A DNA stretch of 64,000 nt from G963665925 sp050596425 (GTDB taxonomy: Bacteria > Bacillota > Clostridia > Peptostreptococcales > Acidaminobacteraceae). The DNA lies in contig NZ_CP192292.1 of NCBI RefSeq assembly GCF_050596425.1, positions 2,604,001 through 2,668,000 of the forward strand. The letters are read 5' to 3'. This document shows positions 44,786-53,920 of the stretch, piece after piece (position 1 is the first letter of the stretch; each line of letters begins with the position of its first letter). A program made the position numbers and the translations under genes. The notes beneath the pieces are model-generated. The model was not told the origin of the DNA. It did no database searches and was given only the letters and a program-made list of their open reading frames with translations.

Positions 44786-46468
44786 CTAAAACTTCAATTG
44801 CCTTATAAAAACCTCTTGAAAATCCGGTCGTCTTGACAACTCCACAAGCTTAATTTGCTCAGAAATCTCTTTTATGTTTTCCAGTCCGTCCTCTTGTGCA
44901 AGGGCTTTCTTCACTCCCAACAAACTGGAATTGCCAACAAATCTGACTGGGGCTTTAAAAGTTTTAGGAATGAGCCCGATTTTTCGAATATTCTTTTCTG
45001 ACAAGTGATAGCCAAAAGAGCCCGCAACTATAATCTCTATACAGTCATCCACTGCCTCGTGACTGGCTTTGTAAAGAAGCTCAATGCCAGTTGCAATTGC
45101 CCCTTTCGCTAATTGAATTTGTCTAATATCTTTTTGAGACAAATAGATATTTTCCCCTATATAGAACTTTTTATCTTGAAATTTGCTTTTATATTTCAAA
45201 TCCATTGACTTATTGAATCGTCCGTTTTCCAGTACAATTTCCTTGTCGACAAGTTCTGCCACAATATCAATAAGCCCACTGCCACATATGCCCGTGGCCT
45301 CTGACTTTCCAATAGTTGTGTATTCGAATAGGCCCTCATCATTAATAGAGAATCTATCTACAGCACCGGACTGTGCGCGCATTCCACAAGCAATATTCAT
45401 GCCTTCAAGGGCTGGTCCAGCCGCAGTCGATGTGGCATAGAGTCCATTTCTACTGTTCATGACGATTTCGCCATTTGTTCCAATGTCAATAAACAAGATA
45501 TTCTTATTGGCCTCTTTAACTTGATATTGACTGAGTTTATGAAAATCCGTTCCAAATATACCAGCGGTAATATCTGCTCCTATATAAGCTGAGGCTGATG
45601 GCAATAGGGTCATATGTCCCCTGGTCTTTATTTTTACATCCGGAGTAAACGCCTTTTTCTTCGCTTCTAGGAAAACTGGTTTATACGGGGCTATGGCTAT
45701 CGGTTCAGGATTGATTTCACATATTAAATGTTGCATGGTTGTATTGCCGGCAACATATATTTTGTCCACGAAAATCTCTTCTTCTTTGAAATCTTTTTTA
45801 ACATTGTCTTTGATTTTTTCTTTGTGATCTAAAACAAGTTTTAAGACAAGTTGGTTTAAGCCTTCAATTATGGCTTGGCTGAGTTCTTTTGTCCCGTTTT
45901 TTTGATCTCTGGCATGGCCTATACGTGTTAAGACATCATGACCATACCTGGCCTGCGGGTTTAGCATGGATGCACGCCCTATGGTCTTTTTTTGAGCCAC
46001 ATCAATGAGTTCTGCACTTACGCCTGTCGTGCCAACATCTATGGCTATGTTAACCATCCTTGTCCCTGGAACACATGCCTGAGCAACTTTTGCATCCGTA
46101 TAATCATCACACGTATCTTCTGGTAGAGGTTCAGGCAGAGGTTCAGGCAAAGGTTCTGGTACGTATAGGACATCCTCAAAACTTGCTTTTGATTCCAGTG
46201 GCTTGATTATAACCCGACCCATAGCATAAGTTGTGCATGCCAGCCTGCGATTTAAACTGATTAGGCCAAGCTCCTCTTCAAGACGACTGGGGCTAGATAA
46301 GTCACCTTGGGCATAAACCACACATTTTCCGCATACTCCGCTACCGCCACAAGGCGTCTCAATCTGGTGGCTTTGCATATTCAGAATTTCTGACAACAAT
46401 ATTTTATCGGCCTTATAGGAGACTTGCTCCTGTGAACCATCCTTATTTATGATAGTGGCATGAATCAT
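44786..46468 (-). CDS. Corrinoid activation/regeneration protein ([2Fe-2S] + ASKHA domain)
   Basis: 560 residues. The N-terminal plant-type ferredoxin domain has CGGSGVCGKC (about 40-49) and Cys near 78. A short repeated linker EPLPEPLPEPLPE follows (about 105-117), then an actin-like ATPase domain starting IAIDVGTTGVSAEL and containing FIDIGTNGEIV, ICGSGLIDIVAEL and VAGSFGYHLS. Such proteins use ATP to reduce cob(II)amide back to the active cob(I)amide in corrinoid methyltransferases. It lies between two UroD-type genes of the cluster. Confidence 0.92.
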   Translation of the reverse strand: MIHATIINKDGSQEQVSYKADKILLSEILNMQSHQIETPCGGSGVCGKCVVYAQGDLSSPSRLEEELGLISLNRRLACTTYAMGRVIIKPLESKASFEDVLYVPEPLPEPLPEPLPEDTCDDYTDAKVAQACVPGTRMVNIAIDVGTTGVSAELIDVAQKKTIGRASMLNPQARYGHDVLTRIGHARDQKNGTKELSQAIIEGLNQLVLKLVLDHKEKIKDNVKKDFKEEEIFVDKIYVAGNTTMQHLICEINPEPIAIAPYKPVFLEAKKKAFTPDVKIKTRGHMTLLPSASAYIGADITAGIFGTDFHKLSQYQVKEANKNILFIDIGTNGEIVMNSRNGLYATSTAAGPALEGMNIACGMRAQSGAVDRFSINDEGLFEYTTIGKSEATGICGSGLIDIVAELVDKEIVLENGRFNKSMDLKYKSKFQDKKFYIGENIYLSQKDIRQIQLAKGAIATGIELLYKASHEAVDDCIEIIVAGSFGYHLSEKNIRKIGLIPKTFKAPVRFVGNSSLLGVKKALAQEDGLENIKEISEQIKLVELSRRPDFQEVFIRQLKF

Positions 46469-46472
46469 TGTC

Positions 46473-47501
46473 TTAACCCCTATACGCTTTTACATATTGT
46501 GTCATGGCCCGAATATTGGAAACTGGGGTCCCCATGCCTAGACCACAAGCCGGAGAAACAATATCCACCCCAGACTCAAGAGCTGTCTTTGCGAGGGATT
46601 CAATTTTCTCACAGGACTCAAAATTAAGGGCCTGTGTATTGACATTGCCCATCAAACAACAGTTCACTTTTTCTCTTGCCATTTTCATATTGACGACTGA
46701 ATCAAAGCTAAGCGCCTGAAACCCTGCTTCATTCATAGCTTCTATAACATTTGAAGACTTTCCACACATATGAAATATAATAGGAATGCCTAAAGGACGA
46801 AGCGCCTCTAAAAAGACCTTATAGTATGGCAGTGCAAAGGCTCGAAACATTCTTTCACCAAGTATTTCTCCCGTTGCTGTTGGATCTGAAATAGCAATTA
46901 TATCCGCCCCAGCATGAACCATTTCTTTCGCATATTCGATGAGATAGGCATTGATATAATCCAATAAGGCATGGCTGTCCATGGGTTTTTTTATGAGTGA
47001 CTTAAAAAACACATTGGGGTCAACAGCCGAAGACGCTGTACTAATATGACCCGTAATATTACCGATTACTGGTATACTTTCATTCTTCAATTGATCAATG
47101 GCTTCCACAACCGCTTTCATTCGTGGATATTCAAGGACCTTCACACGGCCCTTTCGAACGATCGCATCAATAGATAGTTCCGTATACTGGGTGACTCTGG
47201 GTTCCATGAAGGCATCACCATAGTCCGTTTGAATCCCAAGAGGCTCCACTTCAGCTGTCATACAAAATGGGACACCATAGTTTTCAAAACCAGTTTGGTC
47301 ATGAACACGTCTTGCCGCTTCGACCATGTCTTTGGAATGAATATTGTGGTTTCCCCTTCCACCACGTGATTTAATAATGGGCTCTACGACTTCTGTCACG
47401 GCAGCATTCATCATGCCTCCAGGACATATAACAGATGGCCTGTCTACGCTTTGTCCATTCAGTATGTTAAGGAGTCTTGACTTTTCGGTATGTACGTCCA
47501 C
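46473..47501 (-). CDS. Uroporphyrinogen decarboxylase-family methyltransferase (MtaA-like), second copy
   Basis: 342 residues, GTG start 8 bases after GAGAGG. TIM barrel with IGNITGHISTASS, AISDPTATGEILG and the zinc site IFHMCGKSS; the late segment GLMGNVNTQ-like CCLMGNVNTQAL follows. It starts one base after the stop codon of the corrinoid protein gene, so it is the likely direct partner. The methyl donor or acceptor is unknown. Confidence 0.9.
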   Translation of the reverse strand: MDVHTEKSRLLNILNGQSVDRPSVICPGGMMNAAVTEVVEPIIKSRGGRGNHNIHSKDMVEAARRVHDQTGFENYGVPFCMTAEVEPLGIQTDYGDAFMEPRVTQYTELSIDAIVRKGRVKVLEYPRMKAVVEAIDQLKNESIPVIGNITGHISTASSAVDPNVFFKSLIKKPMDSHALLDYINAYLIEYAKEMVHAGADIIAISDPTATGEILGERMFRAFALPYYKVFLEALRPLGIPIIFHMCGKSSNVIEAMNEAGFQALSFDSVVNMKMAREKVNCCLMGNVNTQALNFESCEKIESLAKTALESGVDIVSPACGLGMGTPVSNIRAMTQYVKAYRG

Positions 47502-47502
47502 T

Positions 47503-48177
47503 TTAATTGACCTCTCTTTTATTCCTGTTTAAAGTCTCTAGTGCGATCTGCTTTGCCATTCGCACTGCTTCACTGGCATCGTTTGTATAGACATCTGCAC
47601 CAATTTTATCTGCATAAAACTGAGAGATGGGACCTCCACCAATGAAGACTTTGAATTGGTTTCGAATGTTTTTTTCTTCAAGCATGGTGATAACCTTCTT
47701 CATGCCATCCATTGTCGTGCTCATGAGTGTAGACATGACGATGACATCTGCCTTGATCTCCACAGCCTTTGTAACAAAGCTTTCAAGTGGTACATCCCGA
47801 CCCAAATCATGAACTTCCATCCCTGAAGCTTCCATTAAAATACGAACCAAATTTTTCCCAATATCATGTGTGTCTCCTTCTACAACACCAATGACCACCC
47901 GTAGAGGCTGGGTCATGGTGTTCTTGTCCAGATGGGGCTGTACCACTTCCAGACCACTATTCATGGCGTCTGCACACATTAGTATTTCAGGAAGAAAATA
48001 CTCTTCCTCCTCATAAAGTTTAGACACTTCATCCATGCCCTTAATAAGGCCTTCATTTATGGTTTCAAGAGGGGGAATTTTCATTTGAAGCGACTGCTCA
48101 CAAAGTTCAACAACCTTGTCCTCATCCATTTCAATCAGATTTTCTTTAATACTCTCAATTAGGGTTTGCTTATTCAT
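47503..48177 (-). CDS. Corrinoid (B12-binding) methyl-carrier protein
   Basis: 224 residues, MtaC/MtbC/MttC type. An N-terminal helical cap (about 1-90) precedes the Rossmann-like cobalamin domain with the lower-ligand motif EGDTHDIGKNLV and later IGGGPISQFYADKIGADVYTN. It carries a methyl group on cobalt between the methyltransferases. AAAGAGG precedes the ATG. It is the only corrinoid protein of the cluster, serving perhaps all three UroD-type partners. Confidence 0.95.
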   Translation of the reverse strand: MNKQTLIESIKENLIEMDEDKVVELCEQSLQMKIPPLETINEGLIKGMDEVSKLYEEEEYFLPEILMCADAMNSGLEVVQPHLDKNTMTQPLRVVIGVVEGDTHDIGKNLVRILMEASGMEVHDLGRDVPLESFVTKAVEIKADVIVMSTLMSTTMDGMKKVITMLEEKNIRNQFKVFIGGGPISQFYADKIGADVYTNDASEAVRMAKQIALETLNRNKREVN

Positions 48178-48224
48178 ACGAACCTCTTTCTTAATCTCCC
48201 ATATAGACTTGACCAGAGCCTATC

Positions 48225-49274
48225 CTATCTCATATTTCCGTAGATTCTTGCTGCATCCAGCATGTGTTTTACATTTTCAGGGGGTGTCCCAATAGGAATG
48301 TCACATCCTGTTGCCAGAACAAAACCCGAACGGCTTCCAAGCGCCTTATCACAGCACACTTTTACTGCTTCATATATATCTTCTTTCTTGCCATACTTCA
48401 TTACTGAAACAGGATCGACATTGCCAATAACTGTAACAGTCCCCTCATGCTTGCTCCTTAGTTCACCAATATCATCCTGATTATCTAGGCTTAAGCCACC
48501 AATGCCTGTCGCAACCATGTCGTCCCAAATGGGCTTTGTCTTTCCACAAATATGAAGCACACCACCGCTGCCCATCCTCTTTTTTATATGATCTTGGCAT
48601 ATTTTGGTATAGGGGAATACAAATTCACGGTAAATACGTGGGCTGATCAAATGTGATGAAGCAATCGGGTCTGCCATACCAGGTTGTATGCCCAGATCCA
48701 TGACAGCATCCATAAATCTAAGGGTGCTTTCCGTTGTTATTTTTAAGAGTTTATGTATGGATTCTTTTTGTTTGATTAAATCCTTCAAAAATCGTTCTGT
48801 CCCAACAAGCATGGCCGCTGTTGTAAAGGGGCCACCAATTGTATTTCCAACACATACCTTGTGTCCTACAAGTGCCTGCATTTCTTTGAGGGCCTCAATG
48901 TAAATATTCAGTCTTCCATCCTTATATGGATCGACAATTTCAAGCGCGTCAATTTCGTCGTATGTCTTCAGCCTAGGCGTCTTGATTCTTGGAATATCAT
49001 TTTTAAAGAAACTCAGCTCTGCCCCCATAGCCTCTGGCATACCATGTAGACCTGGTCCGATACTGCAATTGTCTGGTTCAAACATATCAAAAGTCTTCTT
49101 GATGACATCAATAATAATGGCCTGACTATGATTGTATTCATCTAGTCCATAGCCAAAGTGGTTGGCATAGCTTTCTCCTGTAAAAGGACAACAGGGCACC
49201 CTGTCATAAGCCTCTCCTTTTGAAAAAGCTTCCATTCTTTCACGTGGCGTCATTTCATCTTTTGGTGTAAACAT
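48225..49274 (-). CDS. Uroporphyrinogen decarboxylase-family methyltransferase (MtaA-like), first copy
   Basis: 349 residues from MFTPKDEMTP, 9 bases after AAAGG; a GTG at 49301 is less well placed. Typical MtaA/CmuA-like barrel: VGNTIGGPFTTAAMLVG, ADPIASSHLISPR, zinc site LHICGKTKP, and VIGNVDPVSVM near the end. It is the first gene of the corrinoid cluster. With no MtaB/MttB-type gene in view, it may itself be the substrate:corrinoid methyltransferase, as in CmuA-like and some demethylase systems (inference). Confidence 0.9.
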   Translation of the reverse strand: MFTPKDEMTPRERMEAFSKGEAYDRVPCCPFTGESYANHFGYGLDEYNHSQAIIIDVIKKTFDMFEPDNCSIGPGLHGMPEAMGAELSFFKNDIPRIKTPRLKTYDEIDALEIVDPYKDGRLNIYIEALKEMQALVGHKVCVGNTIGGPFTTAAMLVGTERFLKDLIKQKESIHKLLKITTESTLRFMDAVMDLGIQPGMADPIASSHLISPRIYREFVFPYTKICQDHIKKRMGSGGVLHICGKTKPIWDDMVATGIGGLSLDNQDDIGELRSKHEGTVTVIGNVDPVSVMKYGKKEDIYEAVKVCCDKALGSRSGFVLATGCDIPIGTPPENVKHMLDAARIYGNMR

Positions 49275-49469
49275 TTTAACCAGCCTTTCAATTATTTTCA
49301 CATATGTATACGCTCAACTCCAAAACAGTATAAAGTCAATTTCTATATATTTCTAATAAAGTATTTAAATGCTGATGCGCTTCGTATTAATAATATTTAT
49401 ATTAAGGGCGTCCCGGTTATTAAAATCTTTCTGAAGATGGTGTTTTCAAGGTTCATAGTAATTTTCTAT

Positions 49470-49495
49470 AAAAAAAGAATAGGCATTTGCCTATT
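49470..49495 (-). terminator. Terminator of rarA
   Basis: GAATAGGC / GCCTATTC stem with a 4-base loop; the minus strand continues with T7. Confidence 0.9.
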
Positions 49496-49558
49496 CTATA
49501 GTTTCCACTGGTTGTTTTATTAAACTTGCCAGCCTTTGATTTCTGACAGATTTTTACC

Positions 49559-50902
49559 TTATTCCTTTGGCTTATCGTGCACCTTGTGAATGGTCTCAAA
49601 ATATGCATTAATCTTTTCTTCATAGCCGTTATTTGTAGGCTTGTAATACTTGGTGTTCTTTAGCTCATCTGGCAAGTATTGTTGTGGCACATAATTATTA
49701 TCGTAGTCATGGGGATACTTATAAGAATAGTCCCCCCAGTCTTCTCTCTTCTTACTCATGCCCAAGCTGGTTCCATCTTTTAAATAATATGGAACACTGC
49801 CAATATCAATATTGTCCACATCTGTCATGGCCTTGTTGATACCAGCATAAGCTGCATTCGACTTTGGTGCACTCGCCACATAGGTTGCTGCCTGAGCCAA
49901 AATAATTCGTCCCTCAGGCATACCGATCATATTAACGGCCTGGGCCGCTGCAGTTGCAACAACAAGGGCATTTGGATCAGCATTACCAACATCTTCAGAT
50001 GCTGCAATGACAATGCGTCTTGCAATAAATTTAGGATCTTCCCCGCCATAGATCATTCGGGCCAAGTAATGTAGGGCACCATCCGGATCAGAGCCTCTCA
50101 TAGACTTAATAAAGGCCGAAACCACATCATAATGGCTATCACCAGCCTTGTCATACAAGTAGCCCTTTCGCTGAACACATTCCTGCAAAATCCCAGTTGT
50201 TATATGCAGTCTCCCATCTACTTTTTTAGTTGAAAGAACAGCCAGTTCAATAGCATTGAGTGCTTTTCTAGCATCCCCAGCTGATGTTTGTGCTATGAAA
50301 TCAAGGGCATCATCATCAATTGTGACGCCTAACATTCCAAGCCCTCTTGTGCTGTCTTCAATAGCCCGTTTAGTGATGTGCTTAACTTCCGAAGTCGTTA
50401 GCCTTTCTAATCGAAATATCATAGACCTTGAAATTAGGGCGTTGTTCACTTCATAATAGGGATTTTCAGTTGTTGCGCCAATAAGGATCAATGTCCCCTT
50501 TTCGACGTGAGGCAAGAGGGCATCCTGCTGGGCTTTATTAAACCGATGTATTTCATCTAAAAACAGGATGGTTCTCTGCTGGTACATGCCTAAATTGCTC
50601 TCTGCCAGTTCCACCACTCGCCTTAGGTCCTTAACACCTGATGTCACTGCATTGAGAGATTCAAAGGCCGACTTGGTCGTGTTGGCTATGACCTTGGCGA
50701 TACTTGTTTTTCCTGTACCTGGTGGTCCATAAAATATAATGGAGCTTATTTTATCCGCTTTTATTAAACGATTTAAAAGTTTTCCTTCTGACAATATATG
50801 CGTTTGACCAACAAAATCCTCCAATGTCTGAGGTTTCATTCTCTCAGCCAATGGAGCATCTTGTTTTAAACTTTCCTCTTTTATGATTCCAAATAAATCC
50901 AT
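49559..50902 (-). CDS. rarA: Replication-associated recombination protein A (MgsA/RarA AAA ATPase)
   Basis: 447 residues from MDLFGIIKE, after AAGGAG. AAA+ ATPase with Walker A FYGPPGTGKTS, Walker B TILFLDEIHRF and sensor IGATTENP. The C-terminal oligomerisation part contains YLARMIYGGEDPKFIARR and DYKYPHDY-like YKYPHDYDNNYVPQQYLPD. It acts on stalled replication forks. Length and order are standard. It is a single gene. Confidence 0.96.
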   Translation of the reverse strand: MDLFGIIKEESLKQDAPLAERMKPQTLEDFVGQTHILSEGKLLNRLIKADKISSIIFYGPPGTGKTSIAKVIANTTKSAFESLNAVTSGVKDLRRVVELAESNLGMYQQRTILFLDEIHRFNKAQQDALLPHVEKGTLILIGATTENPYYEVNNALISRSMIFRLERLTTSEVKHITKRAIEDSTRGLGMLGVTIDDDALDFIAQTSAGDARKALNAIELAVLSTKKVDGRLHITTGILQECVQRKGYLYDKAGDSHYDVVSAFIKSMRGSDPDGALHYLARMIYGGEDPKFIARRIVIAASEDVGNADPNALVVATAAAQAVNMIGMPEGRIILAQAATYVASAPKSNAAYAGINKAMTDVDNIDIGSVPYYLKDGTSLGMSKKREDWGDYSYKYPHDYDNNYVPQQYLPDELKNTKYYKPTNNGYEEKINAYFETIHKVHDKPKE

Positions 50903-51039
50903 GATATGCTCCTTAACAGTCATCGAACGTATATTCGTATTATATCAAATTTTAGCAAAATGAAAAGGATATCAGTCAATTTATCCACTTGATATCCCTT
51001 AATCTTTGTTTATTATAACAGTTTTTATTATGCCTTGCC

Positions 51040-51588
51040 TTAAATTCGATTCAACCGAATGCTGTTTCTCAAGTATTTCTCAAAAGCCTTTGTGTGTTCA
51101 CTTGCCACATGCACTTGAACCCGAGGTGTGTTCCCAACAAGCAACCAGTATGCTTTAGCATTCTCATACTCATCAGACGCCTCTACCGTGTAATCGGAAA
51201 TGGCCTCAAAATGCAAAAACCCAGTTTTATGAAGGATTCCTTTATTGTAAAGGGCAATTTCTTTTTTATCATCTAACTTTCGAATATAAACCACCATTGC
51301 GCCCGCGATAGAGGTCATAATCAAAGTTTCATAAAAAGCCTGGATATTGTTCAGGCCTATCCAAACCATAAATACACCAATAACACCCAGTGCTACAAAA
51401 GACCGCTTTCTGTTTTTACGCTTCCAGAATGGAATGTGCTTCATAGCGTCACTTTTTAAATCCAAGATAAATTTATATTTTTCTGCCACGTTCCTTCTTC
51501 TTAATGCCAACCGATCACGCAGCAATAAAATTGCAGCCATTATCATGGCTGTGTTTATAGTCGTCATACCAAACTGTTGAAAATCCAT
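51040..51588 (-). CDS. Membrane protein of unknown function with C-terminal PH-like domain
   Basis: 182 residues from MDFQQFGMTT, after AGAAGGAG. It has one N-terminal helix (about 8-24), a basic cytoplasmic stretch (KFILDLKSDAMKHIPFWKRKNRKR), two more helices (about 64-100) and a soluble C-terminal part (about 110-182) with strands such as IALYNKGILHKTGFLHFEAI and ending in KYLRNSIRL. This layout resembles DUF5673-type bacterial PH-domain membrane proteins. No function can be stated. It is separate from its neighbours. Confidence 0.65.
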   Translation of the reverse strand: MDFQQFGMTTINTAMIMAAILLLRDRLALRRRNVAEKYKFILDLKSDAMKHIPFWKRKNRKRSFVALGVIGVFMVWIGLNNIQAFYETLIMTSIAGAMVVYIRKLDDKKEIALYNKGILHKTGFLHFEAISDYTVEASDEYENAKAYWLLVGNTPRVQVHVASEHTKAFEKYLRNSIRLNRI

Positions 51589-51669
51589 TTCCCCACTCCT
51601 TCTCTTCAATACAGTCATTATAGCATACTCCTCTATTGAAAATTGGATAATAGTGTGGCATATTTTGAC

Positions 51670-52689
51670 TTATTTAAAGCTGAAAATCAACTTGTTCTTA
51701 ACTTTAAATTGCACCTCTCCATTTTTATTGATACAGTGAAATTCTGTATTTGAAACACGTACGGTGGCAAAACCGTCTGAAAACGATGTTGCCATTTCAA
51801 AATTTGGACCAATGACAAAATGACCATGCCTGTCTATATAGCCATATCCCTGACCATCTACAAAGACCACTGCAAGGTTTTCACTGAAGGAAAATGCACT
51901 GTCAAATATAGGCTGGATTATGAAAGCTCCACTCTTATCTATGTAGCCCCATTTTTTGTGGCCATCCTCATCAAAGACTGCTACAGCAGCCACATCATCC
52001 ACAAAGGGTTCTGCAAGAGCATATTTAGGTGCAATCACCATTTGGCCTGTCTGATCGATATAGCCCCATTTTCTATTCGTCTCGTTTTCTACACAAACTG
52101 GTGCAAGGCCCTGAGAAAATGAGCCTGCCTCAATAAGTTGTGGCATTTCAAAGACCACTTGTCCATTTCGGTCGATATACCCAGATGTGACACTTACTTT
52201 TTTTGATTCAGCCGCAGGATACATAGGGGCAAGTCCGCTTGCATAGTCACCAGCAACCATATTTTCCGGCAACTTAAAAGCAGGGTCACCTGCTTTATTA
52301 ACGACTATTAACTCGCCCTTGTAACTGACAAATGCCAAACCCTCATGAAAAGTTCTGGCATAATCGTATTGGAGTGGAAGCACAATATCCCCTTTTTTAT
52401 CTATATATCCATAATTCGTCCCTTTGGAATCTGATTCAGCAATCACTGCGACCCCTTCGTTAAAGGCCTCAGCATATCGAAATCTTGGTTCTATAAGGAC
52501 CTGTCCATTAATATCAATATAACCATAAAGGCCAGACTCAAGGTCCATATAAGGCGCTATTTTCACATGAGGATCCATTTTAAGCTCTGCGCCTTCTGTA
52601 AATGGGAATGTATTGCCACCAATCAGTGTGTTCATCAAAATGAATAGCATGATGCTCACAACAAGATATGGTAAATCCTTCTTATTCAA
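51670..52689 (-). CDS. WG-repeat protein with N-terminal membrane anchor
   Basis: 339 residues; TTG start after CGAGGTGTG. One hydrophobic segment at the N-terminus (PYLVVSIMLFILMNTLIGG) anchors or exports the protein. Six to seven WG/KWG repeats of about 45 residues follow, each with a core like KWGYIDKSGAFIIQP and then FSEGLAxV. The repeat is thought to form a beta-rich surface structure. Function in clostridia is unknown. It is a single gene. Confidence 0.88.
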   Translation of the reverse strand: MNKKDLPYLVVSIMLFILMNTLIGGNTFPFTEGAELKMDPHVKIAPYMDLESGLYGYIDINGQVLIEPRFRYAEAFNEGVAVIAESDSKGTNYGYIDKKGDIVLPLQYDYARTFHEGLAFVSYKGELIVVNKAGDPAFKLPENMVAGDYASGLAPMYPAAESKKVSVTSGYIDRNGQVVFEMPQLIEAGSFSQGLAPVCVENETNRKWGYIDQTGQMVIAPKYALAEPFVDDVAAVAVFDEDGHKKWGYIDKSGAFIIQPIFDSAFSFSENLAVVFVDGQGYGYIDRHGHFVIGPNFEMATSFSDGFATVRVSNTEFHCINKNGEVQFKVKNKLIFSFK

Positions 52690-53035
52690 TTCTCACACCT
52701 CGATATCTTTATCTCTATATGTATCTAATTCCCTGTCATAAGCGTTTACAAAGTCATAATTTCCAATCATTTTTATCCCTTTAGAATTCAACCAGGAAAT
52801 GTATCATCTTATAGATGTAAATGGATAAAATATGAAATCAAGTTCTTTATTGCAAGTCGCTCATATAACATTATATAGTATATTCCATATTTTATAAGTC
52901 AACAAGTGGAAAATGGATATAAATAGCAACTGGTATATCATTTGTTATTTTACCATTAGGGTCATTTGACCCATATAACCATAAAAATAGACCTGCATTT
53001 GATCTGCAGGTCCATTCATAATTAAAATCAACTAT
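52690..53035. other. Intergenic stretch with palindrome and terminator
   Basis: AT-rich spacer holding the promoter region of the WG-repeat gene. A perfect small palindrome GGGTCATTTGACCC lies at 52959-52972. A terminator for the GNAT gene (stem GACCTGCA / TGCAGGTC, 52990-53012, with a T5-containing tail on the minus strand) lies at the right end. No gene is visible. Confidence 0.6.
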
Positions 53036-53782
53036 TTAGTTACGTCTTTTTTCATGATGATAGACCCAATGACTTTTAGTCTCTTCTTTCTCGTTTGTGT
53101 TTGAAGGGACTTCGTCAAACCCAATTTTCGAAAGGAGTTTCCTTGATTTTATATTTTTCAAATAGGACTTGGCAAAAAGAACTAGATTCTCGTGTTCTTC
53201 TATAGAATCAATAGACGCTCTAACAGCCTCATAAGCAAGCCCTATCCCTCTAAAGGTCGGTTTGAACCAGTACTCTAACTCATGACCATTTATGATCACA
53301 AGACCACCTATGCTTTTCCCCGAAGATTTATCCACAATGACTCTGGTACAGCGAAGCGCTGTTCTTTCCAAGTTCATATGGTCAAGAGTCCATCTTTTAG
53401 ATTCTGATCGGGAAAGCGCTTCATCAATATCATCTACAAATTCATACACTTGAGGGTCTTGACTTAAGGTCCTTATAAGTTTCCAGTCACTTGGCCTTAA
53501 AGCCCTATATTCTAAACGATCCGATTCATAATGCCAAGGCAATATAAGCCCCTCTTCATCCAAATAGCTTCTCATTTTCACTTCCATCTGCCCATCATAT
53601 AAAAATACGCTCTCATCTATAATAAGAGCTGAAAAGCAAATGACCAAGGCTATATAAGGGAGGCCTTGTAAGATTTTTTCAACAAAGAGTTCACGAAGCC
53701 CCATAAACCACACAAGCATGGCCATAATGAAGCCCCAATGAACTGATTTTTCATAATAAAAAACTTTTAGAAGATGTATCAT
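53036..53782 (-). CDS. GNAT acetyltransferase with N-terminal membrane segments
   Basis: 248 residues. The N-terminal third contains two hydrophobic helices (about 15-30 and 40-62: WGFIMAMLVWFMGL and LPYIALVICFSALII). Residues from about 90 form a RimJ/RimL-type GNAT domain: LEYRALRPSDWKLIRTLS, IGGLVIINGHELEYWFKPTFRGIGLAYEAV and NIKSRKLLSKIGFDEV. GNAT enzymes of this type acetylate protein N-termini or small amines. A membrane-tethered version is uncommon. GGAGG lies 13 bases before the ATG, so the start is not certain. An internal Met start would keep the helices only in part. Confidence 0.8.
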   Translation of the reverse strand: MIHLLKVFYYEKSVHWGFIMAMLVWFMGLRELFVEKILQGLPYIALVICFSALIIDESVFLYDGQMEVKMRSYLDEEGLILPWHYESDRLEYRALRPSDWKLIRTLSQDPQVYEFVDDIDEALSRSESKRWTLDHMNLERTALRCTRVIVDKSSGKSIGGLVIINGHELEYWFKPTFRGIGLAYEAVRASIDSIEEHENLVLFAKSYLKNIKSRKLLSKIGFDEVPSNTNEKEETKSHWVYHHEKRRN

Positions 53783-53920
53783 AGCTGCTTCAAAGCCTCC
53801 TAGATTCTATATTTCCAGGATCTAATGCCATCGACATATTATAGACCTAGAGACCACTACAATAAAAAACGGCGGTCTACAGACTATTATATCTTAAAGT
53901 GTCAAATTCAAGGCTATGAA

